Below, one piece after another: positions 44,906 through 53,108 of a stretch of 64,000 bases of DNA. Both the position numbers and the translations under genes were made by a program. The notes under the pieces are model-generated. The model was not told the origin of the DNA and searched no databases. It worked only from the letters and a program-made list of their open reading frames with translations. The DNA is from Cecembia calidifontis (GTDB lineage: Bacteria; Bacteroidota; Bacteroidia; Cytophagales; Cyclobacteriaceae): NCBI RefSeq assembly GCF_004216715.1, contig NZ_SGXG01000001.1:1612001-1676000 (forward strand), given 5' to 3'. Position 1 is the stretch's first letter; every line of letters starts with the position of its first letter.

Positions 44906-45915
44906 TTAGTTGTCTATAATTTTATCCAAATCCGAAGTAACCACAATTTTGGAATCCAAGGTGATTCCACAAAAAGTTTTGGTGTTCTGGTCAAATTTAC
45001 AAAACACATAATCCTTTAATTCTTTAATTTCTATATTATCCTGGTATTTCTTAATCATTAGTATCTTGAAGTCTTTTTCTGTTGGGGAGGTTCTATTCAG
45101 TTTTTTGATCAAAAAGTAATCTGTTTCTTGATCGACTGAAATAGCTGAAAGAATCAAATCTAATTGGTATTGATTTCTCTCCCACAGTGCCATACCATAA
45201 AACTCACTCAGTTCCATTACCCGCTTGGGTTTGGTTTTATCCAATAATGAATCAAGAAAATATTCCTTTGTTTTTGAAAGTTTACCGGACTTAGAGACTT
45301 CAAGATACCCGTTTTGTAAAGGGTTCAAAATTCGAAGGATATTGTCCTTATGATACAAATAGCTTCCTTCCTGACTATACCCTAATGATTTTTTCATTAT
45401 TTTTTTTGGTTTCATTGAATTTAAATCCAGGCGATAAAGTATTAAATCATCTTCTGTGACCATAATATTATTGACCCGAATGATAGCTTCTTGTGCTTCT
45501 GAATGAAGAATGTAATGTAGTCCGGCTTCGTCGAGGTTCACTCTTTTTTTGCTGATCTTTTTAGTTCTAAGATCAAACCTATATAAGTCACTTGGGTTTT
45601 GTCCCAGAAAATAGCAGGAGTTGTCATAATAAAACAATGATCTGAAAGCATTATCTGGATAATATTCCACACTCTTATCAGGATAAAGCTTAGGTTGGAG
45701 GATAACTGTATCCAAGGTTTTATTTCCATCAAATGTATAGGAAAGCAATTCATGCTTATTGGTCAAAATGAAAACTTCATATTCACTGATAGCCACATCT
45801 CTGACAGTAGCAAAGGGGGAAAATTCAATTTGAAATTCATGATTGTATAGTTCCTTTTTTTTTGAAACACAGGAAAAAAAAGAATTAAGGAGATGAATTT
45901 GAGGCTATTGGACAT
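44906..45915 (-). CDS. Propeller-type lipoprotein with a one-base frameshift at its start
   Basis: From 45796 downward (GTG) an open frame encodes 296 residues that look like the propeller family (EVFILTNKHELLSYTFDG). In the same frame the sequence continues upstream as NSFFSCVSKKKELYNH, a lipoprotein-like Cys, up to the stop of the preceding gene, with no ATG. An ATG at 45915, overlapping that gene, opens MSNSLKFISLILFF in another frame. Adding one base in the run of eight A at 45874-45881 (T on the coding strand) joins them as LILFFSCVSKKK, a good lipobox. The run may be a sequencing error, a phase-variable tract or a real lesion. Confidence 0.6.
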
Positions 45916-46303
45916 GTTTCTGAATTAAATCAACAAGTTCATCAGGAGTTTCTATGACTTGTTTTTCTTGCCCCGAAAGGAAAAGTACAGGTAAAGATTC
46001 TATCAATCCTAACTTTAAACCTTCCTTTTTTTGGTCAATGAAAATAGACTTGCCATCAACCTTCGCCAGTAAATTTGCTTTCTTCTCCTGTGATGATACA
46101 ATGATAACATTGATTTTTTTGCCTTCAAGTTCTTGCAAGGATTCCTTAAATACTGAAAAACAATATTGACAATTTTCAAGACTGATAATCAGAGTAGGTG
46201 CATCAGTGTCAAATCCAATTATTGATCCGTATTTTTCAAAATCACTCTCTATTGGTTTGCATCCGAGCAATATGATAAACAATAAAATACTAATTCTCTT
46301 CAT
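45905..46303 (-). CDS. Thioredoxin-like lipoprotein with CxxC motif (132 aa)
   Basis: The lipoprotein signal is ISILLFIILLGCKPIES (lipid site Cys13). The rest resembles a short thioredoxin fold with a redox-like ENCQYCFSV motif, a central strand INVIIVSS and the SLPVLFL region with a cis-proline position. It has no TlpA-specific insertion. ATG 46303 is preferred because it begins the signal; an ATT at 46318 would only extend into the upstream gene. It overlaps the DUF4221-like gene by 14 bp. It may handle disulfides of the Cys-rich peptide of this locus, which is inference. Confidence 0.7.
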   Translation of the reverse strand: MKRISILLFIILLGCKPIESDFEKYGSIIGFDTDAPTLIISLENCQYCFSVFKESLQELEGKKINVIIVSSQEKKANLLAKVDGKSIFIDQKKEGLKLGLIESLPVLFLSGQEKQVIETPDELVDLIQKHVQ

Positions 46304-47447
46304 CTTGAGTAAAATCAAATACGTCTATGGATAAATAGTTTTCTTGAAGTTCTGGGTTCAAAATATTGTTCTTTGGAAGATAGAATCCCTTCTTACCTAC
46401 AAATGCCCTATAGACATTATAAATCCCTCCTGGAAATACGACTTCTTTAATTATTTTAAAATCCTTATCCAAGACGATCACACTAAATTGTTTTTTTGCA
46501 TCGATTTCTTTCAATATGATATTTTTGTCATAAACCCCAGGGAATTGGAAAGTTCTGTAATAAAGTTTTCGGTATGGATCGAAATAGATACCATAGTATT
46601 TGGAATTTTCGACCCATGCTATGTCCTCTTTTTCCGGTTCTGGAACCATAGTGAAAGGCTTGATTTCAGAATTCTTATATTTGCTTCCACCAAAAACTTT
46701 GAATTCTTGACCATCTAAAAAATAACTTAAAGAGTCTAAATATTTCCACGAATAAATTACCCTTTCAAAGTCATCCTCAATTCTTGAAACCTGCAAATCA
46801 CTCCCTGGCCATATTTTGTCTTGGTAAAAAGATGGGAATCCTGATTCTTCTACAAATTCCAAAGTATTGGCTTCGATGTCATAGGATACTTCAAATTTAA
46901 ATTCATCACTGATATTTGCAGGATTACTCAAATCAAACATTGGGAGCTGGATAAACCTTAATTTTCCTTTACTCAAAATAGTAGGCATGGAACCAAAAGA
47001 AATGTGGTTAACCAAAGATTCTTCAATGCTTTTATAACGGGGCGGCATATACCGATTCAAAACTTCTCCACTATTGTTAATCAAAAGAGATCCACGAACA
47101 GTGAGTGTTGGGAATATGAATACGGAATCTGAATTGATCACAAGAATTCCTTGAGCCGTTTTTATTCCCAAGGGAGGGGTAGATGGGTATTTGATTTCTT
47201 TTTCTAAAATCTCTAAGTCTAAATTATAAACCTGAATTGACTTTTTGAATTCATTTTGATGGTACAAAAATTCAGTATCGTTCTCAAATAAATAGGAGGT
47301 CCTTATAAAGTCAAGAGCTGTAGAATCATCTAAGGAAAGGTTTATTTCTGAAATTTTAAATAAATTAGAATTTGTTTTTTCTTCACTTGCTAAAGGTGAA
47401 CATGAGAAAATTATAAATCCGAGGAATAGGGAAATTGTTGATTTCAT
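46290..47447 (-). CDS. DUF4221-like lipoprotein (385 aa)
   Basis: A lipoprotein signal (ISLFLGFIIFSCSPL, lipid site about Cys16) leads into a beta-rich protein with repeated blocks such as IQVYNLDLEILEKEI and GILVINSDSVFIFP. The layout and the neighbours fit DUF4221 proteins of Bacteroidota, which I recall near propeller lipoproteins and small secreted peptides. The start is ATG 47447. It follows the intrinsic terminator at 47467-47491 and heads an operon with the thioredoxin-like and propeller lipoproteins. The function is unknown; surface binding is likely. Confidence 0.68.
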   Translation of the reverse strand: MKSTISLFLGFIIFSCSPLASEEKTNSNLFKISEINLSLDDSTALDFIRTSYLFENDTEFLYHQNEFKKSIQVYNLDLEILEKEIKYPSTPPLGIKTAQGILVINSDSVFIFPTLTVRGSLLINNSGEVLNRYMPPRYKSIEESLVNHISFGSMPTILSKGKLRFIQLPMFDLSNPANISDEFKFEVSYDIEANTLEFVEESGFPSFYQDKIWPGSDLQVSRIEDDFERVIYSWKYLDSLSYFLDGQEFKVFGGSKYKNSEIKPFTMVPEPEKEDIAWVENSKYYGIYFDPYRKLYYRTFQFPGVYDKNIILKEIDAKKQFSVIVLDKDFKIIKEVVFPGGIYNVYRAFVGKKGFYLPKNNILNPELQENYLSIDVFDFTQDEEN

Positions 47448-47466
47448 CAATATTATTGTAAAAGTG

Positions 47467-47491
47467 AAAAAGGAACGGGATCTCCCGTTCC
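47467..47491 (-). terminator. Intrinsic terminator between peptide and lipoprotein operon
   Basis: On the minus strand GGAACGGGA pairs with TCCCGTTCC around GA and is followed by five T. It lies 20 bp upstream of the DUF4221-like start and immediately downstream of the IS256 insertion point. Confidence 0.85.
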
Positions 47492-47555
47492 CTTTAAGAA
47501 TAATTAATAGACACTATCCCGATAAGTGTGTAAACTTCAAATTATGGTTTTATTG

Positions 47556-48761
47556 TCAGGTATCAAGAAGCCTGACCCTATCACCAAATATAAGCAGGAA
47601 ACTGTTAAGAATAGCTCCCCAGTCTCTGATAGGCATAGTCCATTTTTTCGATGCTTCTCTTGCAGCCAGGAAAACAGACTTCATTACGGCATCATCTGTC
47701 GGGAAAGAGAGCTTGTTTTTGGTGTATTTTCTGATCTTTCCATTGAGATTTTCAATCAGGTTGGTGGTATAGATGATTTTACGGATTTCAGCCGGGTAAT
47801 CGAAGAAAACGGTGAGTTCATCCCAGTTGTCCCTCCAGCTTTTGATGGCATAAGCGTATTTGGATTCCCATTTTTTGGCAAAATCGTTCAGGGCAGCCCA
47901 AGCAGCATCTTTTGTAGGGGCGGTATAAATTTCCTTCATATCCCTTGTAAACGCCCTGCGGTCTTTCCATGCGACATATCTACATGCGTTTCTGATCTGG
48001 TGGACGACACATATCTGAGTGACTGATTGGGGGAATGAAGCTTTTATCGTATCAGTAAACCCGTTCAGGTTGTCAGTTGCCGTTATGAGAATATCTTCAA
48101 CCCCTCTGGCTTTCAGGTCGGTGAGTACCCCCATCCAGAAAGCCGAAGATTCATTCTTGCCAAGCCAAAGGCCTAGGATCTCTTTAAGGCCGTTAGTTCT
48201 GAGGCCAACGGCAATATAAACGGTCTTGTTGACCACTTTGGAGTTCTCCCTGACTTTGAAGGATATACCATCCATCCAAACGATCAGGTATACAGGGTCA
48301 AGCGGCCTGTTTCTCCATGCAACAATATCCTCCGCTACGGCACCGGTAACCCTTGAGATGGTGGAGGAGGAAACATTGATGTCATAAAGCTCCCGGATCT
48401 GTTCTTCGATGTCCTGGTTTGACATTCCCTTGGCATACATGGAAATGATCACGTTTTCAACGCCCTCCGCCATGCTTCTGCGTTTGGGCACAAGGGCAGG
48501 CTCAAAGCTGCCGTCCCTGTCTCTTGGGACTCTGATTTCAGCTTCCCCAAATGTGTTTTTTATTGTTTTGGTGGAATAGCCGTTCCTTGAATTGGGATTA
48601 TCGGAATTCTGATGCTTTTCATAGCCAAGATGGGCATCCAGCTCGCCTTCAAGCATTTTCTCAACGGCTCTTTTCTGAAGCTGTTGAAGGAAGGAATTAA
48701 GCTCCCCGGCAGTCCTGAACTGCTTGAGGAAGTCATCATTTAGGAGATCTTCTTTTTTCAT
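47556..48761 (-). CDS. IS256-family (mutator-type) transposase (401 aa)
   Basis: The N-terminal block MLEGELDAHLGYEKH and FEPALVPKRRSMAEGVENVI is characteristic of IS256 transposases. DDE residues appear in VWMDGISFKV, TATDNLNGFTD and NLIENLNGKIRKYTK. The start at ATG 48761 gives MKKEDLLNDDFL, the usual N-terminus; a longer form would cover leader sequence. The frame is intact, so the element could still move. Confidence 0.95.
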   Translation of the reverse strand: MKKEDLLNDDFLKQFRTAGELNSFLQQLQKRAVEKMLEGELDAHLGYEKHQNSDNPNSRNGYSTKTIKNTFGEAEIRVPRDRDGSFEPALVPKRRSMAEGVENVIISMYAKGMSNQDIEEQIRELYDINVSSSTISRVTGAVAEDIVAWRNRPLDPVYLIVWMDGISFKVRENSKVVNKTVYIAVGLRTNGLKEILGLWLGKNESSAFWMGVLTDLKARGVEDILITATDNLNGFTDTIKASFPQSVTQICVVHQIRNACRYVAWKDRRAFTRDMKEIYTAPTKDAAWAALNDFAKKWESKYAYAIKSWRDNWDELTVFFDYPAEIRKIIYTTNLIENLNGKIRKYTKNKLSFPTDDAVMKSVFLAAREASKKWTMPIRDWGAILNSFLLIFGDRVRLLDT

Positions 48762-48831
48762 TTTTGTAATCTGTGTGTTATAAAGGTAAGAAATTGTCCA
48801 CACACAGACCGGGGGGCGCCTACCGCGGGTT

Positions 48832-48881
48832 CCTCAAATTCCCTGTGCGATTTCTTCTAAATCACACAGAGAATTTCGAGG
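48832..48881. repeat. Long imperfect hairpin inside IS256, upstream of the transposase
   Basis: CCTCAAATTCCCTGTGCGAT is complementary, with few mismatches, to the second arm that reads ATCACACAGAGAATTTCGAG; the full stem is about 22 bp around a 5-nt loop (CTTCT). It lies between the right terminal repeat and the transposase start. Confidence 0.7.
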
Positions 48882-48940
48882 TTTAACTTTAACTTCGTAA
48901 GTAGTGAAACCAACTTACACAGTTTGTGTCATAGTCCCAA

Positions 48941-49132
48941 TTAATATTGCGGTAGTGGCCTTCCACAAGTCATATTACATCCTGAGCAGGATCCATCTCC
49001 GTTGTCTCTGGAATATGTCATCCCATTCTCAATAATTATGTTGCCTCGGGAATCTCTACAAATTGCATTTGCAGGCATTATACTTCCAAGGCTAAGAGCG
49101 ATTACCCCTATGCTTAAAATAAATTTTTTCAT
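48941..49132 (-). CDS. Small secreted Cys-rich peptide (63 aa)
   Basis: A signal peptide (MKKFILSIGVIALSLGSIMP, cleavage near ANA at 22-24) precedes about 39 residues with four cysteines (ICRDS, GSCSGCNMTCG) and a C-terminal RPLPQY. It is the counterpart of the peptide at 2702-2905 in size, signal and cysteine count, though the mature sequences differ. Its stop codon lies in the target duplication of IS256; downstream, beyond the IS, come a terminator and the lipoprotein operon. An IS4 element sits about 90 bp upstream, so its promoter may be altered. The function is unknown. Confidence 0.65.
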   Translation of the reverse strand: MKKFILSIGVIALSLGSIMPANAICRDSRGNIIIENGMTYSRDNGDGSCSGCNMTCGRPLPQY

Positions 49133-49253
49133 TTTCTAAAATTTTTAGTATAAAACAAAAATCCTGGCCAAGATTACTAACCAACCAGTTAGGTAATTCT
49201 AACATATTATTATTATTATTATCCACTAGTGTCCGAGAAACGATTTTAAAATA

Positions 49254-49283
49254 AGGGTAGATTCAATTGCTTGAACCTACCCT
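49254..49283. repeat. Hairpin inside the second IS4 element, upstream of the transposase
   Basis: AGGGTAG-A-TTCAA pairs with TTGAA-C-CTACCCT around a TTGC loop, giving 12 paired bases with one A-C mismatch. A GTTTT tract follows, so it could terminate incoming transcripts 40 bp before the transposase start. Confidence 0.75.
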
Positions 49284-49322
49284 GTTTTGTGTACTTTGTG
49301 TTTACGACAACATAAATTACAC

Positions 49323-50528
49323 ATGGGTAAAAATACACATTTCTTCGGACAGCCGATTTTTTCACAGGTACTTTCTTTTGTTGACAAAACTGTTTTGTCT
49401 CAAGTCAGATCCAAACATCAATCAGACAGATACTACAAGAAGTTCGACACCTGGCAGCATTTGGTGACAATGCTTTTCTGTTCTTTGAGTGGTGCAACAT
49501 CGTTGAGGGAGCTCTCTACGGGGCTTTTAGCCTGGCAAAATAAGCTGGTCCATATTGGAATTAAGACTTCTCCAAAACGATCTACCATATCTGACGGGAA
49601 CAGTAAAAGACCTAGTGCAGTGTTCAGAGACATCTACATGGGGCTTTTTGAAAAACACCGTCATATTTTACCGGACAGCCGACTTAAAATGGAGGTGATC
49701 AAAAAGCTATTTATTGTTGATTCCACTGTCATAAGCCTTTTTAAAGATATTCTCAAAGTTGCAGGGAGGCCTAGAAAAGACGGGAAGAGTAAAGGTGGCA
49801 TTAAAGCCCATGTGATGATACATGCCGCAGAACTTATGCCTTGTCTGATAAGGTTTACAGAGGGAGTCAGGCACGATCATACTTTCCTCAAACATCTCAA
49901 TGTGCCCGAGGGCTCTTATATTGTCATGGACAAGGGATATACAGACTATCTGCAGTATGCACAATGGAGTGACAGAGGTATCTATTTTATTACAAGAATG
50001 AAAGACAATGCTGTTTATGAAAGTATAGATGACATTGATCTGCCAGATGATAAGGACCAGGAAATTATTAAAGATGAAACAATAACGCTGGAATATACCG
50101 CAAACGGAAATAAAGAGACTTTGAAACTTCGTAGAGTGGTACTTTGGGATGATACTAAATCCAAGGTCATGGTGTTTTTGACTAACAGTTTCGACCAAGA
50201 AGCCGCTACAATAGCAGGGATCTATAAGTACAGATGGCAAATTGAACTTCTGTTTAAAAAACTGAAGCAAAACTTCCCTCTCAAATATTTTCTAGGGGAC
50301 AACCAGAATGCGATTGAAATACAAATTTGGTGTTCGCTTATCTCTCTTCTCCTGATGGAGGTTGTCCGAAAGAACATTAAAAGAAAGTGGGCATTCTCAA
50401 ATATGGTAGCTTTAGTCAGGTTTCATATGGTAAGCTATGTCCATCTAATCAACTTCCTCAACGATCCCGAAAAAGAATTAAAAGAAAGCATCAAAAATCA
50501 AGGTCAAACCTCATTATTCCCAACGTAG
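49323..50528 (+). CDS. IS4-family transposase with DUF4372-type N-terminus (401 aa)
   Basis: The N-terminal DUF4372-like region (residues 1-75, MGKNTHFFGQPIFSQVLSFV, then SGATSLREL) precedes a DDE core with FIVDSTVISLF, YIVMDKGYTDY and YKYRWQIELLFKKLKQ. The start is ATG 49323; a longer form beginning at 49287 would overlap the leader. The frame is intact. It is unrelated in sequence to the other IS4-family transposase of this window (38627-39829) outside the catalytic motifs. Confidence 0.94.
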   Translation: MGKNTHFFGQPIFSQVLSFVDKTVLSQVRSKHQSDRYYKKFDTWQHLVTMLFCSLSGATSLRELSTGLLAWQNKLVHIGIKTSPKRSTISDGNSKRPSAVFRDIYMGLFEKHRHILPDSRLKMEVIKKLFIVDSTVISLFKDILKVAGRPRKDGKSKGGIKAHVMIHAAELMPCLIRFTEGVRHDHTFLKHLNVPEGSYIVMDKGYTDYLQYAQWSDRGIYFITRMKDNAVYESIDDIDLPDDKDQEIIKDETITLEYTANGNKETLKLRRVVLWDDTKSKVMVFLTNSFDQEAATIAGIYKYRWQIELLFKKLKQNFPLKYFLGDNQNAIEIQIWCSLISLLLMEVVRKNIKRKWAFSNMVALVRFHMVSYVHLINFLNDPEKELKESIKNQGQTSLFPT

Positions 50529-50744
50529 GGGCTTACTTTTCATTCTGATCAGAAAAAGTACTTATATTTATTCCATTCAAATGTTTTTCACTAAAGGCCA
50601 ACTTTAGTCGGACACTAGTGATTATTATCAAATCTTTTTCGCAAAAAATTCAGTTTAAATGTAGAAAAATACCCTGTTTAGGGGATGTTTTTTTGAATTT
50701 CAAGCATTTTCAAATCCATATTCATCAATTTTTAATTTTTTTAT

Positions 50745-51782
50745 CTGACTCTTCGGAATCATGCACGTAGCAAAATAATCTTTGTCATTTAGTGTCAATG
50801 ATTTTCTGAGTCTGTTTTATTGATGTTTCTTGGTTAAAAATACATAAAGCCATGAACATCTTTGAATTTATCAATCATTTTCCGGACGAGGAAAGTTGTG
50901 AGCGCTTCTTAAAAACCTATCGGGAGAAGACCGGCATCTATTGTAAGACCTGCAAATTTATGACAAGGCACTATTGGTTCAGTGGGAGGAAGTTTTTTGA
51001 GTGCAGCAAATGCAGAAGAAGATCTTCACTTAAATCCGGTACAGTCATGGAGTCTAGTAATCTTTCTTTACACACCTGGTTTGCCGCTTTTCTGTTGATG
51101 TCAGCTACCAAAAAAGGGTTTTCCTGTCTTGAATTTCAAAGACAATTGGGTTTGAAAAGGTATGAGACTGCGTTTAATCTCATGCACAAGATAAGATCAG
51201 TAATGGGGAAAAGAGATGATTTGTATTTTCTCAAAGGTATGGTTGAATATGATGAAGCCTATGTCAGAAAAGCAACCCGACATGAAGTCCAAAAGCGTCT
51301 CAAACGCGGCAAGGGAAGCCAAAACCATGCGGTTGTTGCAGTGGCATCAGAATCCATTCCATTGGAGGATGCGGATTCGGGTATAAAAAGCCGACATTGT
51401 GGGTTCTTCAAAATGAGAGAACTCCAGGAGGTGACCAAAGAATCTGTATTGCAGTTTGTGGCTGATGCAGTGTCACCAAAATCGGTCCTTTTTACCGATA
51501 AAAATACTGCTTATTACAATCTTGAAAGACTTGTAGAAGAACATGTTAAGGTTAAATCATCTCCAGATTCCACAGAAGGAGATTTAAACTGGGTAAATGT
51601 GGCAATAAGCAACCTTAAAAAGAACCTATTGGGAATATACCATATGGTCAGTGAGAAGTATTTGCAGAATTACCTGGATGAGTTTGTCTATAAACTAAAC
51701 AGAAGGTACTTTGGAGAAAAATTGTTCAACAGATTAATTGTAGCTTCTATTTACCCGTACGTGCAACATTACGAATTGTCAG
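50745..51782 (+). mobile_element. IS1595-family insertion sequence, complete
   Basis: Inverted repeats of 25 bp with 20 matches bound the element: 50745-50769 (beginning CTGACTCTTCGG) and 51758-51782 (complementary, beginning CTGACAATTCG). An exact duplication of 10 bp, ATTTTTTTAT, flanks it (50735-50744 and 51783-51792); the family usually makes 8-bp duplications. The transposase reading frame extends beyond the right end. Confidence 0.88.
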
Positions 51783-51841
51783 ATTTTTTTATTTTCCAAA
51801 CTTGCAATCCGCTACCTTTGCAACATGGAAAACACCGCTAA
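50852..51841 (+). CDS. IS1595-family transposase, reading through the element end (329 aa)
   Basis: An N-terminal zinc ribbon (CKTCKFM then CSKCRRR) and an ISXO2-like core are present. Catalytic residues appear in MVEYDEAYVRK, VLFTDKNTAYY and WVNVAISNLKKN, the last fitting the DDN-type variant. The inverted repeat at 51758-51782 is inside the coding sequence, and the last ~20 codons (FFIFQTCNPLPLQHGKHR) are host DNA, ending 17 bp into rlmN in another frame. The native stop codon is therefore supplied by the flanking sequence at this site. Confidence 0.9.
   Translation: MNIFEFINHFPDEESCERFLKTYREKTGIYCKTCKFMTRHYWFSGRKFFECSKCRRRSSLKSGTVMESSNLSLHTWFAAFLLMSATKKGFSCLEFQRQLGLKRYETAFNLMHKIRSVMGKRDDLYFLKGMVEYDEAYVRKATRHEVQKRLKRGKGSQNHAVVAVASESIPLEDADSGIKSRHCGFFKMRELQEVTKESVLQFVADAVSPKSVLFTDKNTAYYNLERLVEEHVKVKSSPDSTEGDLNWVNVAISNLKKNLLGIYHMVSEKYLQNYLDEFVYKLNRRYFGEKLFNRLIVASIYPYVQHYELSDFFIFQTCNPLPLQHGKHR
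51813..51820 (+). promoter_or_regulatory. -7 box of rlmN, inside the transposase frame
   Basis: TACCTTTG fits the Bacteroidota consensus and ends 4 bp before the rlmN ATG at 51825. Transcription would start at or very near the ATG, giving a leaderless or nearly leaderless mRNA. The IS1595 element ends about 30 bp upstream, near where the -33 element would be. Confidence 0.6.
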
Positions 51842-52886
51842 AAAAGACATCAGAAAATTCACACTGACCCAATTGGAGGAGTTTTTTGTTGCCCAAGGAG
51901 ACAAAAAATTCCGAGCCAAGCAGGTTTATGACTGGCTTTGGAACAAGTCACTTAAGAATTTTGATGACATGACCAACATTTCCAAGGAGACCAGGGAGAT
52001 GTTGAAAGCGAATTTCTCCATTAACCACATCCATGTGGACCTGATGCAGCATTCTACCGACGGTACCATTAAAAATGCCGTCAAACTTTTTGACAACAAG
52101 ATTGTAGAGTCCGTTCTGATCCCAACCACCAAAAGAATTACTGCCTGTGTTTCTTCTCAGGTTGGCTGTAGCTTGGACTGTAACTTCTGTGCGACGGCAA
52201 GGTTGAAAAGAATGCGCAACCTAAACCCTGATGAAATTTATGATCAGGTAGTGGCCATCAAGGAGGAAGCAGAAACCTATTTCAACCGTCCCTTGACCAA
52301 TATCGTTTTTATGGGCATGGGCGAACCCCTGCTCAATTACAACAATGTCATCGAGGCCATTGACAAAATTACCTCTCCCGAAGGATTGGGAATGGCGCCA
52401 AGAAGGATCACGCTTTCCACGGTAGGTATTCCCAAAATGATCCGAAAGATGGCAGATGATGGAGTAAAGTTCAACTTGGCCATTTCCCTGCATTCTGCGG
52501 TCAACGAAACCAGGAGCAGATTGATGCCCATTAATGAGGTCAATCCATTGGAAGATCTGGCTGAGTCTTTAAAATATTGGTACCAAAAGACCAAAAGAAA
52601 AGTCACCTATGAATATGTGATCTGGGACGGGGTAAATGATGATGAGCGCCACGCGAAAGCTTTGGCAAAATTCTGTAAAATCATTCCTTCAAAAGTGAAT
52701 ATTATACAATATAATCCTATCGATGAGGGAGAATTCCGGCAGGCTTCCCAAGAGGCAGTGGATATGTATGTCAGGATTTTGGAGGAAAATGGCATAGTAG
52801 CCAAGGTCAGGAAATCCCGGGGACAGGACATAGATGCAGCCTGTGGTCAGCTTGCCAACAAGAACGAGGTAGCTCAGCTTCAATAG
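51825..52886 (+). CDS. rlmN: 23S rRNA (adenine-2503-C2)-methyltransferase RlmN (353 aa)
   Basis: RlmN is a radical-SAM enzyme that methylates A2503 of 23S rRNA and A37 of some tRNAs. The cluster motif is CSLDCNFC (Cys115, Cys119, Cys122), and the methylated catalytic Cys340 lies in DAACGQLANK near the end. Further conserved blocks are NIVFMGMGEPLLNY and TLSTVGIPKMI. The length is standard. Its first bases overlap the end of the IS1595 transposase frame. The coding sequence itself is intact. Confidence 0.97.
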   Translation: MENTAKKDIRKFTLTQLEEFFVAQGDKKFRAKQVYDWLWNKSLKNFDDMTNISKETREMLKANFSINHIHVDLMQHSTDGTIKNAVKLFDNKIVESVLIPTTKRITACVSSQVGCSLDCNFCATARLKRMRNLNPDEIYDQVVAIKEEAETYFNRPLTNIVFMGMGEPLLNYNNVIEAIDKITSPEGLGMAPRRITLSTVGIPKMIRKMADDGVKFNLAISLHSAVNETRSRLMPINEVNPLEDLAESLKYWYQKTKRKVTYEYVIWDGVNDDERHAKALAKFCKIIPSKVNIIQYNPIDEGEFRQASQEAVDMYVRILEENGIVAKVRKSRGQDIDAACGQLANKNEVAQLQ

Positions 52887-53108
52887 ATTAGGTGGTTAGT
52901 TTACCTTGCTTTTATTTCATTTGATCCTCATGGTCTCGGTAAAGTTATTTATGTAAGCGGTTTTTGAATATTTTATTTTTTTAGTTTTATTTGCCAATAA
53001 CAAAACCACCGAATAAAATATTTCGTTGGAATAACTACTCGGGGGTTTTGGTATGTCCAAAAGCTTCAGGCTATTTGAATTGTTTGATTGTCGTAAAATT
53101 TGTTTTCT

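Larger units (their letters stand above)
47510..48938 (-). mobile_element. IS256-family insertion sequence, complete
   Basis: The element is flanked by a perfect 8-bp target duplication, AATTAATA, at 47502-47509 and 48939-48946. Its ends are imperfect inverted repeats with about two-thirds matching positions over 23 bp (CACTATCCCGATAAGTGTGT on the left). It holds one transposase and a large hairpin at 48832-48881. The insertion point is at the stop codon of the small peptide gene. Confidence 0.88.
49224..50620 (+). mobile_element. IS4-family insertion sequence (second), complete
   Basis: The ends share CACTAGTGTCCGA in inverted orientation (49224-49236 and 50608-50620), the first eight bases being themselves palindromic. 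A 9-bp duplication ATTATTATC flanks the element (49215-49223 and 50621-50629), although the left side lies in an ATT microsatellite (49205-49222). It holds one transposase and a hairpin at 49254-49283. Confidence 0.88.

Noticed and set aside
49205..49223. ATT microsatellite as a phase-variable tract
   Set aside because: It is upstream of any coding sequence and its length is partly explained by the IS4 target duplication.
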